DNA of 59,420 nt. Source: Pseudomonadota bacterium. Its GTDB lineage: Bacteria; Desulfobacterota; Desulfobulbia; Desulfobulbales; SURF-16. The position numbers and the translations under genes were made by a program. How positions within the stretch are numbered: position 1 is the stretch's first letter; each line of letters opens with the position of its first letter. The stretch lies in contig JAHILF010000065.1 of NCBI GenBank assembly GCA_018897105.1, positions 1 to 59,420 on the forward strand, in the 5' to 3' direction. Below are positions 35,900-43,853 of this stretch, in pieces. A model generated the notes under the pieces. It was not told the origin of the DNA, made no database searches, and saw nothing but the letters and a program-made list of their open reading frames with translations.

Positions 35900-37696
35900 T
35901 CACTCATTTAAATGAAGGGTAAAGCTGATTCTGGTACCTGTCCCTTGACGACTCCAAACATCGAGAGATCCGCCCAGCATGCGGACCCGCTCGTTCATGG
36001 CGGAGAGTCCCAGGCCGTATTTAGCGTGGTCCCGCCCATAGGCGTCCTGCACATCAAAACCCTGGCCGTCATCCTCCACCCGGAAGAAAAAACTGTCTTC
36101 CTGCCTTCTGAGAGTGACCGCTACATGACTGGCTTTGGAGTGCTTTGCTATGTTGGTAAGACATTCCTGGACGATTCGATACACGGTAATCTTCTGATCA
36201 CGGGAAAAAAGATCGTCAAGCTCGGTCATATCAAGTGAACAGTTAATATTATACAGTTTGCCGGATGATTCAACAAGTCGGCGGACGGCGATGGTCAGCC
36301 CCAGATCCTCCAGAATGGAAGGGCTCAGATCCCGGGACAGGCGGCGGACGTTTTCCGTGACCTCATTGATGTAATTGATCACGGCATCACACTCTTTTTT
36401 CAGGCCTGTCTCAGCGTCGCCCCAGGTCCTCTGGATGGCCCGCACCTTGAGTTTAAGCACCATCAGCGACTGTCCCAGTTCGTCATGGAGTTCCACGGAA
36501 AGTCGCCTGCGTTCTTTTTCCTGGGCGGTAAGGAGCTGGGCGGACAGGAAGCGGAGTTCCTTCTCGGACTGCCGGAGTGCCTCCTCCGCCTTCCTGCGTT
36601 CGGTGATGTCACGGGCAATGCCGACGACCCCCTCTATTCCTCCCTCTTTATCTTTCAGAACCGCGGCTGAAAAAAGCATGGGCACACTTGTGTCATCCTT
36701 GGCCAGATAGTCTATTTCCAGATTGATGATTTTTTCTCCGGCGAGCACCTGCCGAAATCCCGCTTCACTGAAAAATATCTCTTCCAGGGGAAGAATTTTA
36801 TGTATATCCCGGCCGATCAGTTCATCCGCCTCATAGCCGAGAAGCTCACAGGTCGCCTTGTTCACGCTGCTGATCCTGGAATCCCGATCAAGCACCACCA
36901 GGGTATCGTTCATGCTGCCGATAATGTTATCAACATAATCTCTGGAGATGGTCGTTTTCCGCAGATTCTCCGTCATTTCGTTAAAGGAATTGGCCAAAGC
37001 GCCGATCTCATCGTTTCTTCTGATGGTCAACCGGGTAATGAGATCGCCTGCGGCCACTTTGCCGGTGGCATCGGTTATCTTTTTGATCGGCGCAGCGATA
37101 AAGGCAGCCAGCAGATAGGCGGAAATACCACCGATGAGAATGGTTACCACACCCATCAGGAAAATCTGTCGCCGAGCGCTGGCAATTTCCTTTTCAACCG
37201 CCATATAGGAATATCCCAGCCGGACCGTTCCCAAGCGGGCATCTTCAAGGGAGATGGGGGTATAGATATCGTAATAGTGTTCCCCGCTGTCAGGCAGGGA
37301 TGCCCGGAAACTGCCATGTTTCTCGGACTTCATCGCCACGGTGGTCATACTGTCCCGATAGATTTTGCCGACTTCTTTCAGGTCACTGTGCATCACCACC
37401 TTACCCAGGGGGTCAAGCAGGATGACGTAACGGACATAATCCTGCTCCATGGAGTGATTGACAAAACGGCGGAGAGTCGGCAGGTCGTTGCTTAACATGG
37501 GACTGGTGGTAAATTTGGCCACATCGGCGGCTAACGCGAGTCCCCGTTTGCGCAGCTCGCTTTCCAGGCTTTCCTTTTCCCGCATGGTGGTGATAATACC
37601 GGTAACCACGACAATAATCACCACCAGACTTTCAATCAGCAGGGTCAGTTTGGTGCGTAAGCTGAATTTCACCCATCGTTGCGGGTAGAGTTCCAT
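35900..37696 (-). CDS. Membrane NarX-type sensor histidine kinase with PAS domain
   Basis: The 598-residue protein has a membrane segment at about 17-37, a periplasmic region (about 40-175), a second membrane segment (about 178-200), a HAMP domain, a PAS domain with PAC tail (about 255-380), and a HisKA_3 dimerisation domain. Its phospho-accepting His is near 404 in SVELHDELGQSL, and the HATPase near the end has GQGFDVQ and KYGLGLSAMNERV. HisKA_3 kinases pair with NarL-type regulators, which fits the next gene. Upstream lies a PhnD-like periplasmic protein, so the three form a binding protein/kinase/regulator module. Confidence 0.94.
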   Translation of the reverse strand: MELYPQRWVKFSLRTKLTLLIESLVVIIVVVTGIITTMREKESLESELRKRGLALAADVAKFTTSPMLSNDLPTLRRFVNHSMEQDYVRYVILLDPLGKVVMHSDLKEVGKIYRDSMTTVAMKSEKHGSFRASLPDSGEHYYDIYTPISLEDARLGTVRLGYSYMAVEKEIASARRQIFLMGVVTILIGGISAYLLAAFIAAPIKKITDATGKVAAGDLITRLTIRRNDEIGALANSFNEMTENLRKTTISRDYVDNIIGSMNDTLVVLDRDSRISSVNKATCELLGYEADELIGRDIHKILPLEEIFFSEAGFRQVLAGEKIINLEIDYLAKDDTSVPMLFSAAVLKDKEGGIEGVVGIARDITERRKAEEALRQSEKELRFLSAQLLTAQEKERRRLSVELHDELGQSLMVLKLKVRAIQRTWGDAETGLKKECDAVINYINEVTENVRRLSRDLSPSILEDLGLTIAVRRLVESSGKLYNINCSLDMTELDDLFSRDQKITVYRIVQECLTNIAKHSKASHVAVTLRRQEDSFFFRVEDDGQGFDVQDAYGRDHAKYGLGLSAMNERVRMLGGSLDVWSRQGTGTRISFTLHLNE

Positions 37697-37731
37697 GCCT
37701 TCTTTATCGTCCTTTCCCGGAAGCAGCGCTT

Positions 37732-38616
37732 CTACCTAACCTTTTTTTCACGGATAAGTTCCCGCATTTCGTCATAATGCTTATCCGTTGTCCGTTGAAA
37801 TCCCCCCACTTCAGCAGAGTAAAGGATTTTGGCATGTTCAGGATTACTGTTGTTGAGTTTCAGCAAGGCCCGGTCGAACTTGGCGATAAGCGCAGGGTCC
37901 AAGTCCTTGCGGGCGGCAAATACCCTGGTCGGCACCCATCTGGTGATGGCAATGATGTGAAGCTCCTGGGCGTTGACCCCGAGTTCCCGCTGTTTTTTTG
38001 CATGCTCGTCAAGATAATGGTCGCATACCACTCCGGCATCAAAGGCCTTGAGAAACACATTGAAGAGGATATCCTCACAGCAGCCGCCATTGGCATACAT
38101 CGATAAATCCTTGTCAATATCAATGCCATTTTCTTCAAACAGCATTTTAGCCACCACCCATTTGGAGGCCGAAAGCTTGGACCCGAACATGACGGACTTG
38201 CCGACCAGATCCTTCATAGTGTTAATATTGCTATCTTTCCTGGCAACGAGGGCGCCGGACTGGTAGATGCTCCCCTTCAGATTGAGGGCCCGCAGCAGGG
38301 TCTTTTGGTCATAGAGCCCGGCAAATTTCACGTACACATTGGGGTCCTGGAAAGCAAAATCGATATCCTTATTCCTTATCTGGGCCTCGAATTCAGCGGC
38401 ATCAGGCGGGAACACCAGCTTGATCTCCGTGCTGGTTTCCGCCTGCAGATAGGTGAGCAGCGGATGGAATTTTTTATAGCTCAACACCACATCACTGCAG
38501 GGGGAAACGGCGATAACAATCTTCTTTCCGACCTCTTCGGCAGAGCTTACGCCGGCCAGCAGGCAGAAAATAAATAGAAACGCCACAACTCCATTAACCA
38601 ATTTCCTGATCCTCAT
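37732..38616 (-). CDS. PhnD-like periplasmic substrate-binding protein, sensory
   Basis: The 294-residue protein has a signal peptide (about 1-27, ending VSSA-EE) and the phosphonate-binding-like fold (PF12974 type): KIVIAVSPCSDVV, YLQAETSTEIKLVFP, DIDFAFQDPNVYVK. No ABC permease or ATPase adjoins it. Instead a kinase and regulator follow 35 bases downstream, so it is probably the ligand sensor of that pair. Three Cys sites (SPCSD, GGCCED, GVVCDHY) are unusual in this family and would suit a thiophilic ligand, as in the arsenite sensor AioX, which is also PhnD-like. That is a guess. The ATG at 38616 has AGAGG before it. Confidence 0.87.
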   Translation of the reverse strand: MRIRKLVNGVVAFLFIFCLLAGVSSAEEVGKKIVIAVSPCSDVVLSYKKFHPLLTYLQAETSTEIKLVFPPDAAEFEAQIRNKDIDFAFQDPNVYVKFAGLYDQKTLLRALNLKGSIYQSGALVARKDSNINTMKDLVGKSVMFGSKLSASKWVVAKMLFEENGIDIDKDLSMYANGGCCEDILFNVFLKAFDAGVVCDHYLDEHAKKQRELGVNAQELHIIAITRWVPTRVFAARKDLDPALIAKFDRALLKLNNSNPEHAKILYSAEVGGFQRTTDKHYDEMRELIREKKVR

Positions 38617-39142
38617 ATTCAACCTCTTTCAGCTGATACAGTCCATTATCCTTAATTATCCTTACAGCGTTACTTACAAAAAATCTGTCTCCATCTATAA
38701 CACGCATTTCTCGCAAGTAGTGTTGCAATAAGCTGAAAAATTTCCTTTTTTAATGTAACACAAAATTTCCCGAATATGTCCCCTTTTTCGTGGTCTCCGC
38801 TTTTACACCGGTATATCGAGGCTTTCCTCTGACAGGCCACCAAAATGAATAGCCGCCTTCATTTTTGTCACGTTTGCTGCAAAATTGGCGAGTTGTGTTC
38901 CACTTGCCGTTGCTGCATAACTCACTGAACAATCACATTTAACCGTATGATATTACTTAAAATTAATAAAAGTTGTCGCCTTGGCACCAGGTTTGCTCTA
39001 TAGCTGTTCAACGTTGCCGAGTCGATTTTTTCGGGCTGGCCGCCAGGATTTATTAAAAAGTATGCTGAGTCGAGCTTTGCGGTTAATTCCGTGCTGTTTC
39101 TATTAACTGGTGCCAACTGCGGAAAGGTTTCGACTTGTTATT
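38617..39142. other. AT-rich divergent intergenic region
   Basis: About 525 bases lie between the leftward PhnD-like gene and the rightward metal cluster. The region is AT-rich and holds promoters for both directions. Open frames here have no motif or ribosome binding site. The right end carries the first ModE-like palindrome. Confidence 0.5.
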
Positions 39143-39166
39143 CGTTATGTATATTATTATATACCG
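39143..39166. promoter_or_regulatory. ModE-like operator A, before the first regulator gene
   Basis: CGTTAT-N12-ATACCG forms an inverted repeat with the spacing of the E. coli ModE operator (CGTTAT-N12-ATAACG type) and an AT-rich core. It ends 17 bases before the ATG at 39184, so it should overlap the promoter or leader of the regulator gene and allow autoregulation. Confidence 0.6.
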
Positions 39167-39183
39167 ACAAAAGGAGAGAAAAG

Positions 39184-39528
39184 ATGAAGAGGGCATGCAT
39201 GAAACCGCCAAGCTGCTGTGTTGTTGTCGAAATTGAACAGGGAGCATTTCTGGGGTACCGAAGGGCCGTGCTTCTTGACGAGATACGAAGCCAGGGCTCA
39301 CTGTCGCAAGCGGCAAAATCGGCAGAGATTCATCATGACCATGCACTGCATCTCCTGACCGAGATGAACGGTTCCTTCCATACACCGCTGGTCCATTTTC
39401 ATGAAAACAGCTTGGAAACCGACAGCGCCCGACTCACAGAGGCAGGTGAAGAAATGGTTCGTTCCTACTGGAGCAATTTTGCAACCGTCTGGACATCCAT
39501 TGCCGCAGAACGCTGCAAACATTATTAA
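39184..39528 (+). CDS. ModE-type winged-helix regulator without molybdate-binding domain
   Basis: The 114-residue protein matches the N-terminal DNA-binding domain of ModE: FLGYRRAVLLDEIRSQGSLS followed by QAAKSAEI. It stops before any Mop/TOBE domain, so it cannot sense molybdate in the classical way. The recognition helix is diverged: HHDHALHLLTEMN stands where ModE and the second copy at 54078 have SYRHAWDLVDSMN. The N-terminus has a CC pair and the protein is His-rich, which could allow direct metal binding (inference). The start is ATG 39184 with AGGAG upstream. A ModE-like palindrome lies 17 bases before it. Confidence 0.85.
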   Translation: MKRACMKPPSCCVVVEIEQGAFLGYRRAVLLDEIRSQGSLSQAAKSAEIHHDHALHLLTEMNGSFHTPLVHFHENSLETDSARLTEAGEEMVRSYWSNFATVWTSIAAERCKHY

Positions 39529-39565
39529 ACCATCATCTTTGCAAATAATAACAGAGGAGATCGCA

Positions 39566-40054
39566 GTGAACGCTGAAATGAAATCCAGCAACAAACAATC
39601 CAGCCATAGTGAGGATTACGAACTTCGCCTATGCGGCAGGGTGACAACGCCTCTTATCCTCAACATTGAACAGCTTCGGGCCATGGATCCCGCGGAGACG
39701 GATGACCTTCCCATGATCTGCGGCAACGGCGATCCCAAAGGCTGCATAGGGCATTGCCGGGGGGTTCTGCTGTCAGACATCATCAACAGAGCCGATATCC
39801 TGATAACAGGCCACAATGATACGCGGAAAATGTTCATCGTCGCCTCATCGGACGACGGGTACAAGGTGGTCTTTTCCTGGCAGGAGATCTTCAATACGCC
39901 GACAGGCGAAGGCATCATGGTTCTGCTGGAAAAGAACGGCAGGTCCCTTTATGAAGAACATGGTGCGGTTGATCTTGTCTCCGCCCGGGATTACCTGACC
40001 GGACCACGTTATGTCAGACAGCTCAGGATCATTGAAATCGTATTGGTGGAATAA
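39566..40054 (+). CDS. Small sulfite-oxidase-fold (molybdopterin-binding-like) protein
   Basis: The 162-residue protein resembles the short members of the SUOX/PF00174 superfamily: YELRLCGRVTTPLILNIEQL at the start, PMICGNGDPKGCIGHCRGVL near 65 and GPRYVRQLRIIEIV at the end. The Cys in PMICGNG corresponds in position to the cofactor-ligand Cys region of the family, but this short form lacks the dimerisation domain. It has no signal peptide, so it is probably cytoplasmic. I chose the GTG at 39566 because AGAGGAG lies six bases upstream. An ATG at 39578 is the alternative. It lies 37 bases after the regulator and in the same direction, hence likely co-regulated. Confidence 0.8.
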   Translation: MNAEMKSSNKQSSHSEDYELRLCGRVTTPLILNIEQLRAMDPAETDDLPMICGNGDPKGCIGHCRGVLLSDIINRADILITGHNDTRKMFIVASSDDGYKVVFSWQEIFNTPTGEGIMVLLEKNGRSLYEEHGAVDLVSARDYLTGPRYVRQLRIIEIVLVE

Positions 40055-40067
40055 TTTTTTTTACAAT

Positions 40068-40091
40068 CGTTATTCTTTTTTGTATATAGCG
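40068..40091. promoter_or_regulatory. ModE-like operator B, upstream of TonB receptor 1
   Basis: CGTTAT-N12-ATAGCG, extended by an A before and AA after, is a near-perfect ModE-type palindrome with the same spacing as site A. It lies in the 164-base gap before the first TonB-dependent receptor, 127 bases from its start. Confidence 0.65.
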
Positions 40092-40177
40092 AAATGTTCT
40101 ATCGAGAAGATGAAATAAGAAAAAAATAGTTTCAATTAGTTGACTAACCTTGCTTATTTTTGATTTTTTTTATTTAT

Positions 40178-40201
40178 CGTTATGCATTTAGAAACACAAC
40201 C
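40178..40201. promoter_or_regulatory. Weak ModE-like half-site before TonB receptor 1
   Basis: A perfect CGTTAT half-site is followed after 12 bases by ACAACC, which matches ATAACG at only four of six positions. It sits 17 bases before the receptor start, the same relative position as site A. It may be a secondary site or chance in an AT-rich stretch. Confidence 0.3.
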
Positions 40202-40218
40202 GTTGGGAGGGTTGAGTC

Positions 40219-42237
40219 ATGAAATGCAGTATTGTTGAGAGGTTCCCCGTTTCTGTGGGGATCATACTGGCCTTACTGGCCATGCCACTGGCCGGCAGAG
40301 CGGATGAGACAGAAAATACGGAAACTAGCGTCTTCACCTTGGGGGAGATCGAGGTCAGCGGCAAAACGGAGGAAAACAAAAACATCACCATCGAAAAAAT
40401 TGACGCCGAGGAGTTACGCGATTTCGACCGGAACACCGTGGCCGACGCGGTGAACCTGCTGCCTGGGGTGACATCGTCGGTGACCGGGGCACGCAACGAG
40501 CAGACCGTATATGTGCGGGGCTTTGACATCAAGCATGTGCCGATTTTTCTCGACGGCATACCTATTTACGTTCCCTATGACGGCTATCCCGACCTTGCCC
40601 GCTTTACCACCTTCGATCTGTCGGAGATCATCGTTTCCAAAGGATTCACCTCAGTCCTTTACGGCCCCAACACCATGGGTGGGGCCATCAATATGGTATC
40701 CCGCCGGCCGGAAAAGACCTTTGAAGGCAGCGTAGGCGCAGGATACGGCTCGGGCAATACCTATAATGGCTACATGAATCTCGGCACCAACCAGAACAGC
40801 TGGTATGTGCAGACCGGGGCCTCTTACCTGAGCAGCGATTATTTCAATCTTTCTGATGACTTCAAGGCTTCCGCAGCCGAGGACGGCAGCCACCGGGAGA
40901 ATTCCTACCAACGTGACGAGAAGATCAATATCAAGCTGGGTTTTACGCCGAATAAGGATGACGAATATGCCTTCAGTTACATCTACCAGCACGGGGTCAA
41001 GGGCACCCCGCCCTATGTCGGCACCGACCCGGATGAGAAGGTGCGCTACTGGAAATGGCCCTATTGGGACAAACAGAGCTATTTCTTTACCTCAAAGACA
41101 GATTTTGCCGGCAAGGCCTATCTGAAAACCCGGGCCTTCTATGATATATTCAAGAACTCCCTGTGGAGCTATGACGACGCCACCTACACCACCATCACCA
41201 GGCCTTACGCCTTCAGGAGCCACTATGACGACTATACGGACGGCGGCTCGATTGAGGTGGGCACAACGGTAATTCCCGACCATCTGCTCAAGCTCGCCCT
41301 GCACTACAAACTCGATGTGCATAAAGAGCAGGATGACAGCGATCCGGTCAAGACCTTCAAGGACCAGATGCTGTCGGTGGGACTGGAAGACACCATAACC
41401 ATTTCCAAGAGTTTCTATGCCATAGCCGGTGCCAGCTACGATACTCTTGACACCCTGGTGGCGGAAGACCTGACCTCCGACGGGCAGATTGTCAATTTCC
41501 CCAAGGGCGGTACTTCAGGTTTCAACCCCCAGCTCGGCCTCTTTTATCTACCGTCCGAGGCCTGTACGCTCCACGCGTCAATAGCGCAAAAAACCAGGCT
41601 CCCTTCCATCAAGGACAGATATTCGTACCGGCTCGGCACAGCCATTCCCAACCCTGATCTGGACCCGGAGAGATCAGTAAACTATGAGATCGGCTATGAG
41701 GACCGGCACCTTGAGAATCTGCGCTTCAAGAGCACCGTCTTTTACAACGATGTCAGCGATTATATTCAGCTGACAACCATACCGGAACCGAACAATCCGG
41801 GGATCACGACCACCCAGAACCTCAACATCGGCGAGGTCGATCTCTACGGCCTGGAACTTGAACTCTCAGGCTACCTGCTCACCTCGCTGGAAATCGGCTG
41901 TAACTACACCTTCACCTATGCAGAAAACAAGACCGATGCAAGCGAGCTGATCAACATCCCCCGGCATAAGGCAGTCGCCTATCTGCGCTACACCCTGCTG
42001 GACAACTTAAGCGCCCTGATCGACGCGGAATATGACTCAAAACGCTATAGTTCAACAGACGGCGATCAGGTTGCCCAGGGATTTACCGTGGCCAATGTGA
42101 AGTGCAGCTATGCCTTCGGCAACGGAGTTGTTGCCGAGGCCGGGGTAAAAAACGTTTTTGACCGGGATTACGAACTGCAGGAAGGGTATCCCGAAGCGGG
42201 GAGAACCCTGTTTGCCACCATGCGCTATACATTCTGA
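40219..42237 (+). CDS. TonB-dependent outer-membrane receptor 1
   Basis: The 672-residue protein has a signal peptide (about 1-29, ending LAGRA), a plug domain (about 55-170) with LLPGVTSSVTGARNEQTVYV, VYGPN-type LYGPNTMGGAINMVSRRP, and a beta-barrel that ends in the outer-membrane signature (RTLFATMRYTF). The segment after the signal (TSVFTLGEIEVSG) may contain the TonB box. It imports a ligand across the outer membrane using TonB energy. GGGAGGGTTGAGTC precedes the ATG. The two ModE-like sites upstream and the FmdE gene 15 bases downstream tie it to metal handling. The barrel sequence does not tell the ligand. Confidence 0.93.
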   Translation: MKCSIVERFPVSVGIILALLAMPLAGRADETENTETSVFTLGEIEVSGKTEENKNITIEKIDAEELRDFDRNTVADAVNLLPGVTSSVTGARNEQTVYVRGFDIKHVPIFLDGIPIYVPYDGYPDLARFTTFDLSEIIVSKGFTSVLYGPNTMGGAINMVSRRPEKTFEGSVGAGYGSGNTYNGYMNLGTNQNSWYVQTGASYLSSDYFNLSDDFKASAAEDGSHRENSYQRDEKINIKLGFTPNKDDEYAFSYIYQHGVKGTPPYVGTDPDEKVRYWKWPYWDKQSYFFTSKTDFAGKAYLKTRAFYDIFKNSLWSYDDATYTTITRPYAFRSHYDDYTDGGSIEVGTTVIPDHLLKLALHYKLDVHKEQDDSDPVKTFKDQMLSVGLEDTITISKSFYAIAGASYDTLDTLVAEDLTSDGQIVNFPKGGTSGFNPQLGLFYLPSEACTLHASIAQKTRLPSIKDRYSYRLGTAIPNPDLDPERSVNYEIGYEDRHLENLRFKSTVFYNDVSDYIQLTTIPEPNNPGITTTQNLNIGEVDLYGLELELSGYLLTSLEIGCNYTFTYAENKTDASELINIPRHKAVAYLRYTLLDNLSALIDAEYDSKRYSSTDGDQVAQGFTVANVKCSYAFGNGVVAEAGVKNVFDRDYELQEGYPEAGRTLFATMRYTF

Positions 42238-42252
42238 AAAGGAGGCATGAAT

Positions 42253-42882
42253 ATGGAAAAATATAAAGAATTTGCACAGCTACTGGATAAGGCGGCGGCA
42301 TTTCACGGCCACCTCTGCGCCGGACAGGTTATCGGTGTGCGCATCGCCATGCTCGGCCTGCGCGAGATCGGTATAAGCGATCCCCTGGGCGAGGACCGTA
42401 AAAAGCTCATTGTCTTTGTCGAGATCGACCGCTGCGCCACAGATGCGATCATGACCGTCACCGGCAGCAGGGTAGGCAGACGAAGCCTCAAAATCGTGGA
42501 TAACGGGAAAATGGCGGCAACCTTTATCAACATCGAGACCGATAAGGCGGTGCGCATCGTTTCACTACGGAACGCGCGGGAAAAAGCGGCTGCCAGGTAT
42601 CCGGAACTGAGTGATAGCGCGGCGCAGATGCAGGCGTACAGGGAGATGCCGGACATCGACTTGTTCAGCGTGCAGGATGTCTCGGTAGCGCTGAAGCCGG
42701 AAGATATGCCGGGCCGCCCGACAGGCAGAGCCCGCTGCGAAATCTGCGGGGAAACGATCCTTGACAAACGCGACATCCAACAAAACGGCAAGGCTCTCTG
42801 CCGGCCATGCGCGACAGGAAACACTTACTACACCGTGCAATCGCCCCTCCGGCCACCGTTGCAGGATGGAGGTCCCCTATGA
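42253..42882 (+). CDS. FmdE-family protein 1 with C-terminal zinc finger
   Basis: The 209-residue protein has the FmdE domain of the formylmethanofuran dehydrogenase subunit E family: FHGHLCAGQ at 17-25, VEIDRCATDAI near 58-68, and MAATFINIE near 95. A C-terminal CxxC...CxxC zinc finger follows (CEIC and CRPC, about 163-188). FmdE proteins are linked to molybdenum and tungsten enzymes, but outside methanogens their exact job is unknown. The conserved His and Cys could bind metal. Two ATGs are possible. AGGAGG fits the second, at 42253. It follows receptor 1 and overlaps the methyltransferase start by four bases. Confidence 0.9.
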   Translation: MEKYKEFAQLLDKAAAFHGHLCAGQVIGVRIAMLGLREIGISDPLGEDRKKLIVFVEIDRCATDAIMTVTGSRVGRRSLKIVDNGKMAATFINIETDKAVRIVSLRNAREKAAARYPELSDSAAQMQAYREMPDIDLFSVQDVSVALKPEDMPGRPTGRARCEICGETILDKRDIQQNGKALCRPCATGNTYYTVQSPLRPPLQDGGPL

Positions 42883-43718
42883 ATACCGCCCACGCATTGA
42901 CCATGGACATGAAAAAGGTGAACTGGAATATGGTATGGCGTGAAGCCCGGCAGCAGCGGAAGTACGATCGCAACGACAACTCCTACTGGAACCGCCGCGC
43001 CCCGTCATTTGCCCGACATACAAAGACCAGCGGCTATGCCCGGAATTTTCTGCGCCTCATGAATCCGAAGCCGGAGTGGAGCGTCCTTGACGTGGGCTGC
43101 GGGGCGGGAACCCTGGCCATTCCGCTTGCCGGCCTGGTGCAGGCCGTGACGGCGATTGATTTTTCGGATGTCATGATCTCCATCCTGGGCGAGCGGTGCT
43201 GGGAACAGGCTATTACCAATGTGACCCCATGCGTCATCGGTTGGGAGGATGACTGGGATATGGCCGGCATTGCGGAGCATGACGTGGCCATTGCCTCACG
43301 CTCACTGGTGGTCGAGGATCTCCACGCCGCAGTGACAAAGCTTGACAGCAAGGCCCGCCGGAAGGTTTTCATCTCCTCGCTGGTGGGTGACGGTCCTTTT
43401 GACCGCAGAATTTTTGAGGCAATAGGGCGGGAGCTTGACCGGGGGCCTGATTACCTCTGCGTCTACAACCTGCTGCACCAGATGGGTATTTTCGCCGATG
43501 TCACCTTTGTGATGAACGGCGACGGCGGAAAGGTCTACAGCAGTATCGATGAGGCAGTGAAAGGCTTCCGCTGGATGATCGGCGACATGACTGCCGATGA
43601 GGAGGCCCGCCTGAGAATCTATCTTGAAGGGCATTTCGTTAAAAAAGAGGGAGGCTGGGCGCTTTCCTACCATCATGAAGTCCGCTGGGCCATCATCTCG
43701 TGGAACAAATCGACCTGA
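42879..43718 (+). CDS. SAM-dependent class-I methyltransferase 1
   Basis: The 279-residue protein has motif I VLDVGCGAGTLAIPLAG near 69-85 and AIDFSDVMI near 95, the SAM-binding core of class-I methyltransferases. The N-terminal 50 residues (VNWNMVWREARQQRKYDRND, then YWNRRAP) are typical of methyltransferases found next to FmdE genes in anaerobes, by recollection. The substrate is unknown. No membrane segment or signal is seen, so it is cytoplasmic. Start ATG 42879 overlaps the FmdE stop (ATGA), and GGAGG lies eight bases upstream. It is the last gene before the second regulated unit. Confidence 0.88.
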   Translation: MNTAHALTMDMKKVNWNMVWREARQQRKYDRNDNSYWNRRAPSFARHTKTSGYARNFLRLMNPKPEWSVLDVGCGAGTLAIPLAGLVQAVTAIDFSDVMISILGERCWEQAITNVTPCVIGWEDDWDMAGIAEHDVAIASRSLVVEDLHAAVTKLDSKARRKVFISSLVGDGPFDRRIFEAIGRELDRGPDYLCVYNLLHQMGIFADVTFVMNGDGGKVYSSIDEAVKGFRWMIGDMTADEEARLRIYLEGHFVKKEGGWALSYHHEVRWAIISWNKST

Positions 43719-43747
43719 TCAACGTATCGGAATATTTTTTTCAGCAA

Positions 43748-43770
43748 CGTTATTCATTCCGCGCATAGCG
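43748..43770. promoter_or_regulatory. ModE-like operator C, upstream of TonB receptor 2
   Basis: CGTTAT-N11-ATAGCG is followed by AA, like site B, and shares the TTC after the left half with it. The spacer is one base shorter than in sites A and B. It lies 83 bases before the second receptor gene in the 135-base gap after the first methyltransferase. Confidence 0.55.
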
Positions 43771-43853
43771 AAAGTTACCGAGGTTTCGCAAGTCAATGCA
43801 TCCAACAATTGCAACTACGGCACAAACCTAATTGAAAAGGAGTAAAAAAGAAA

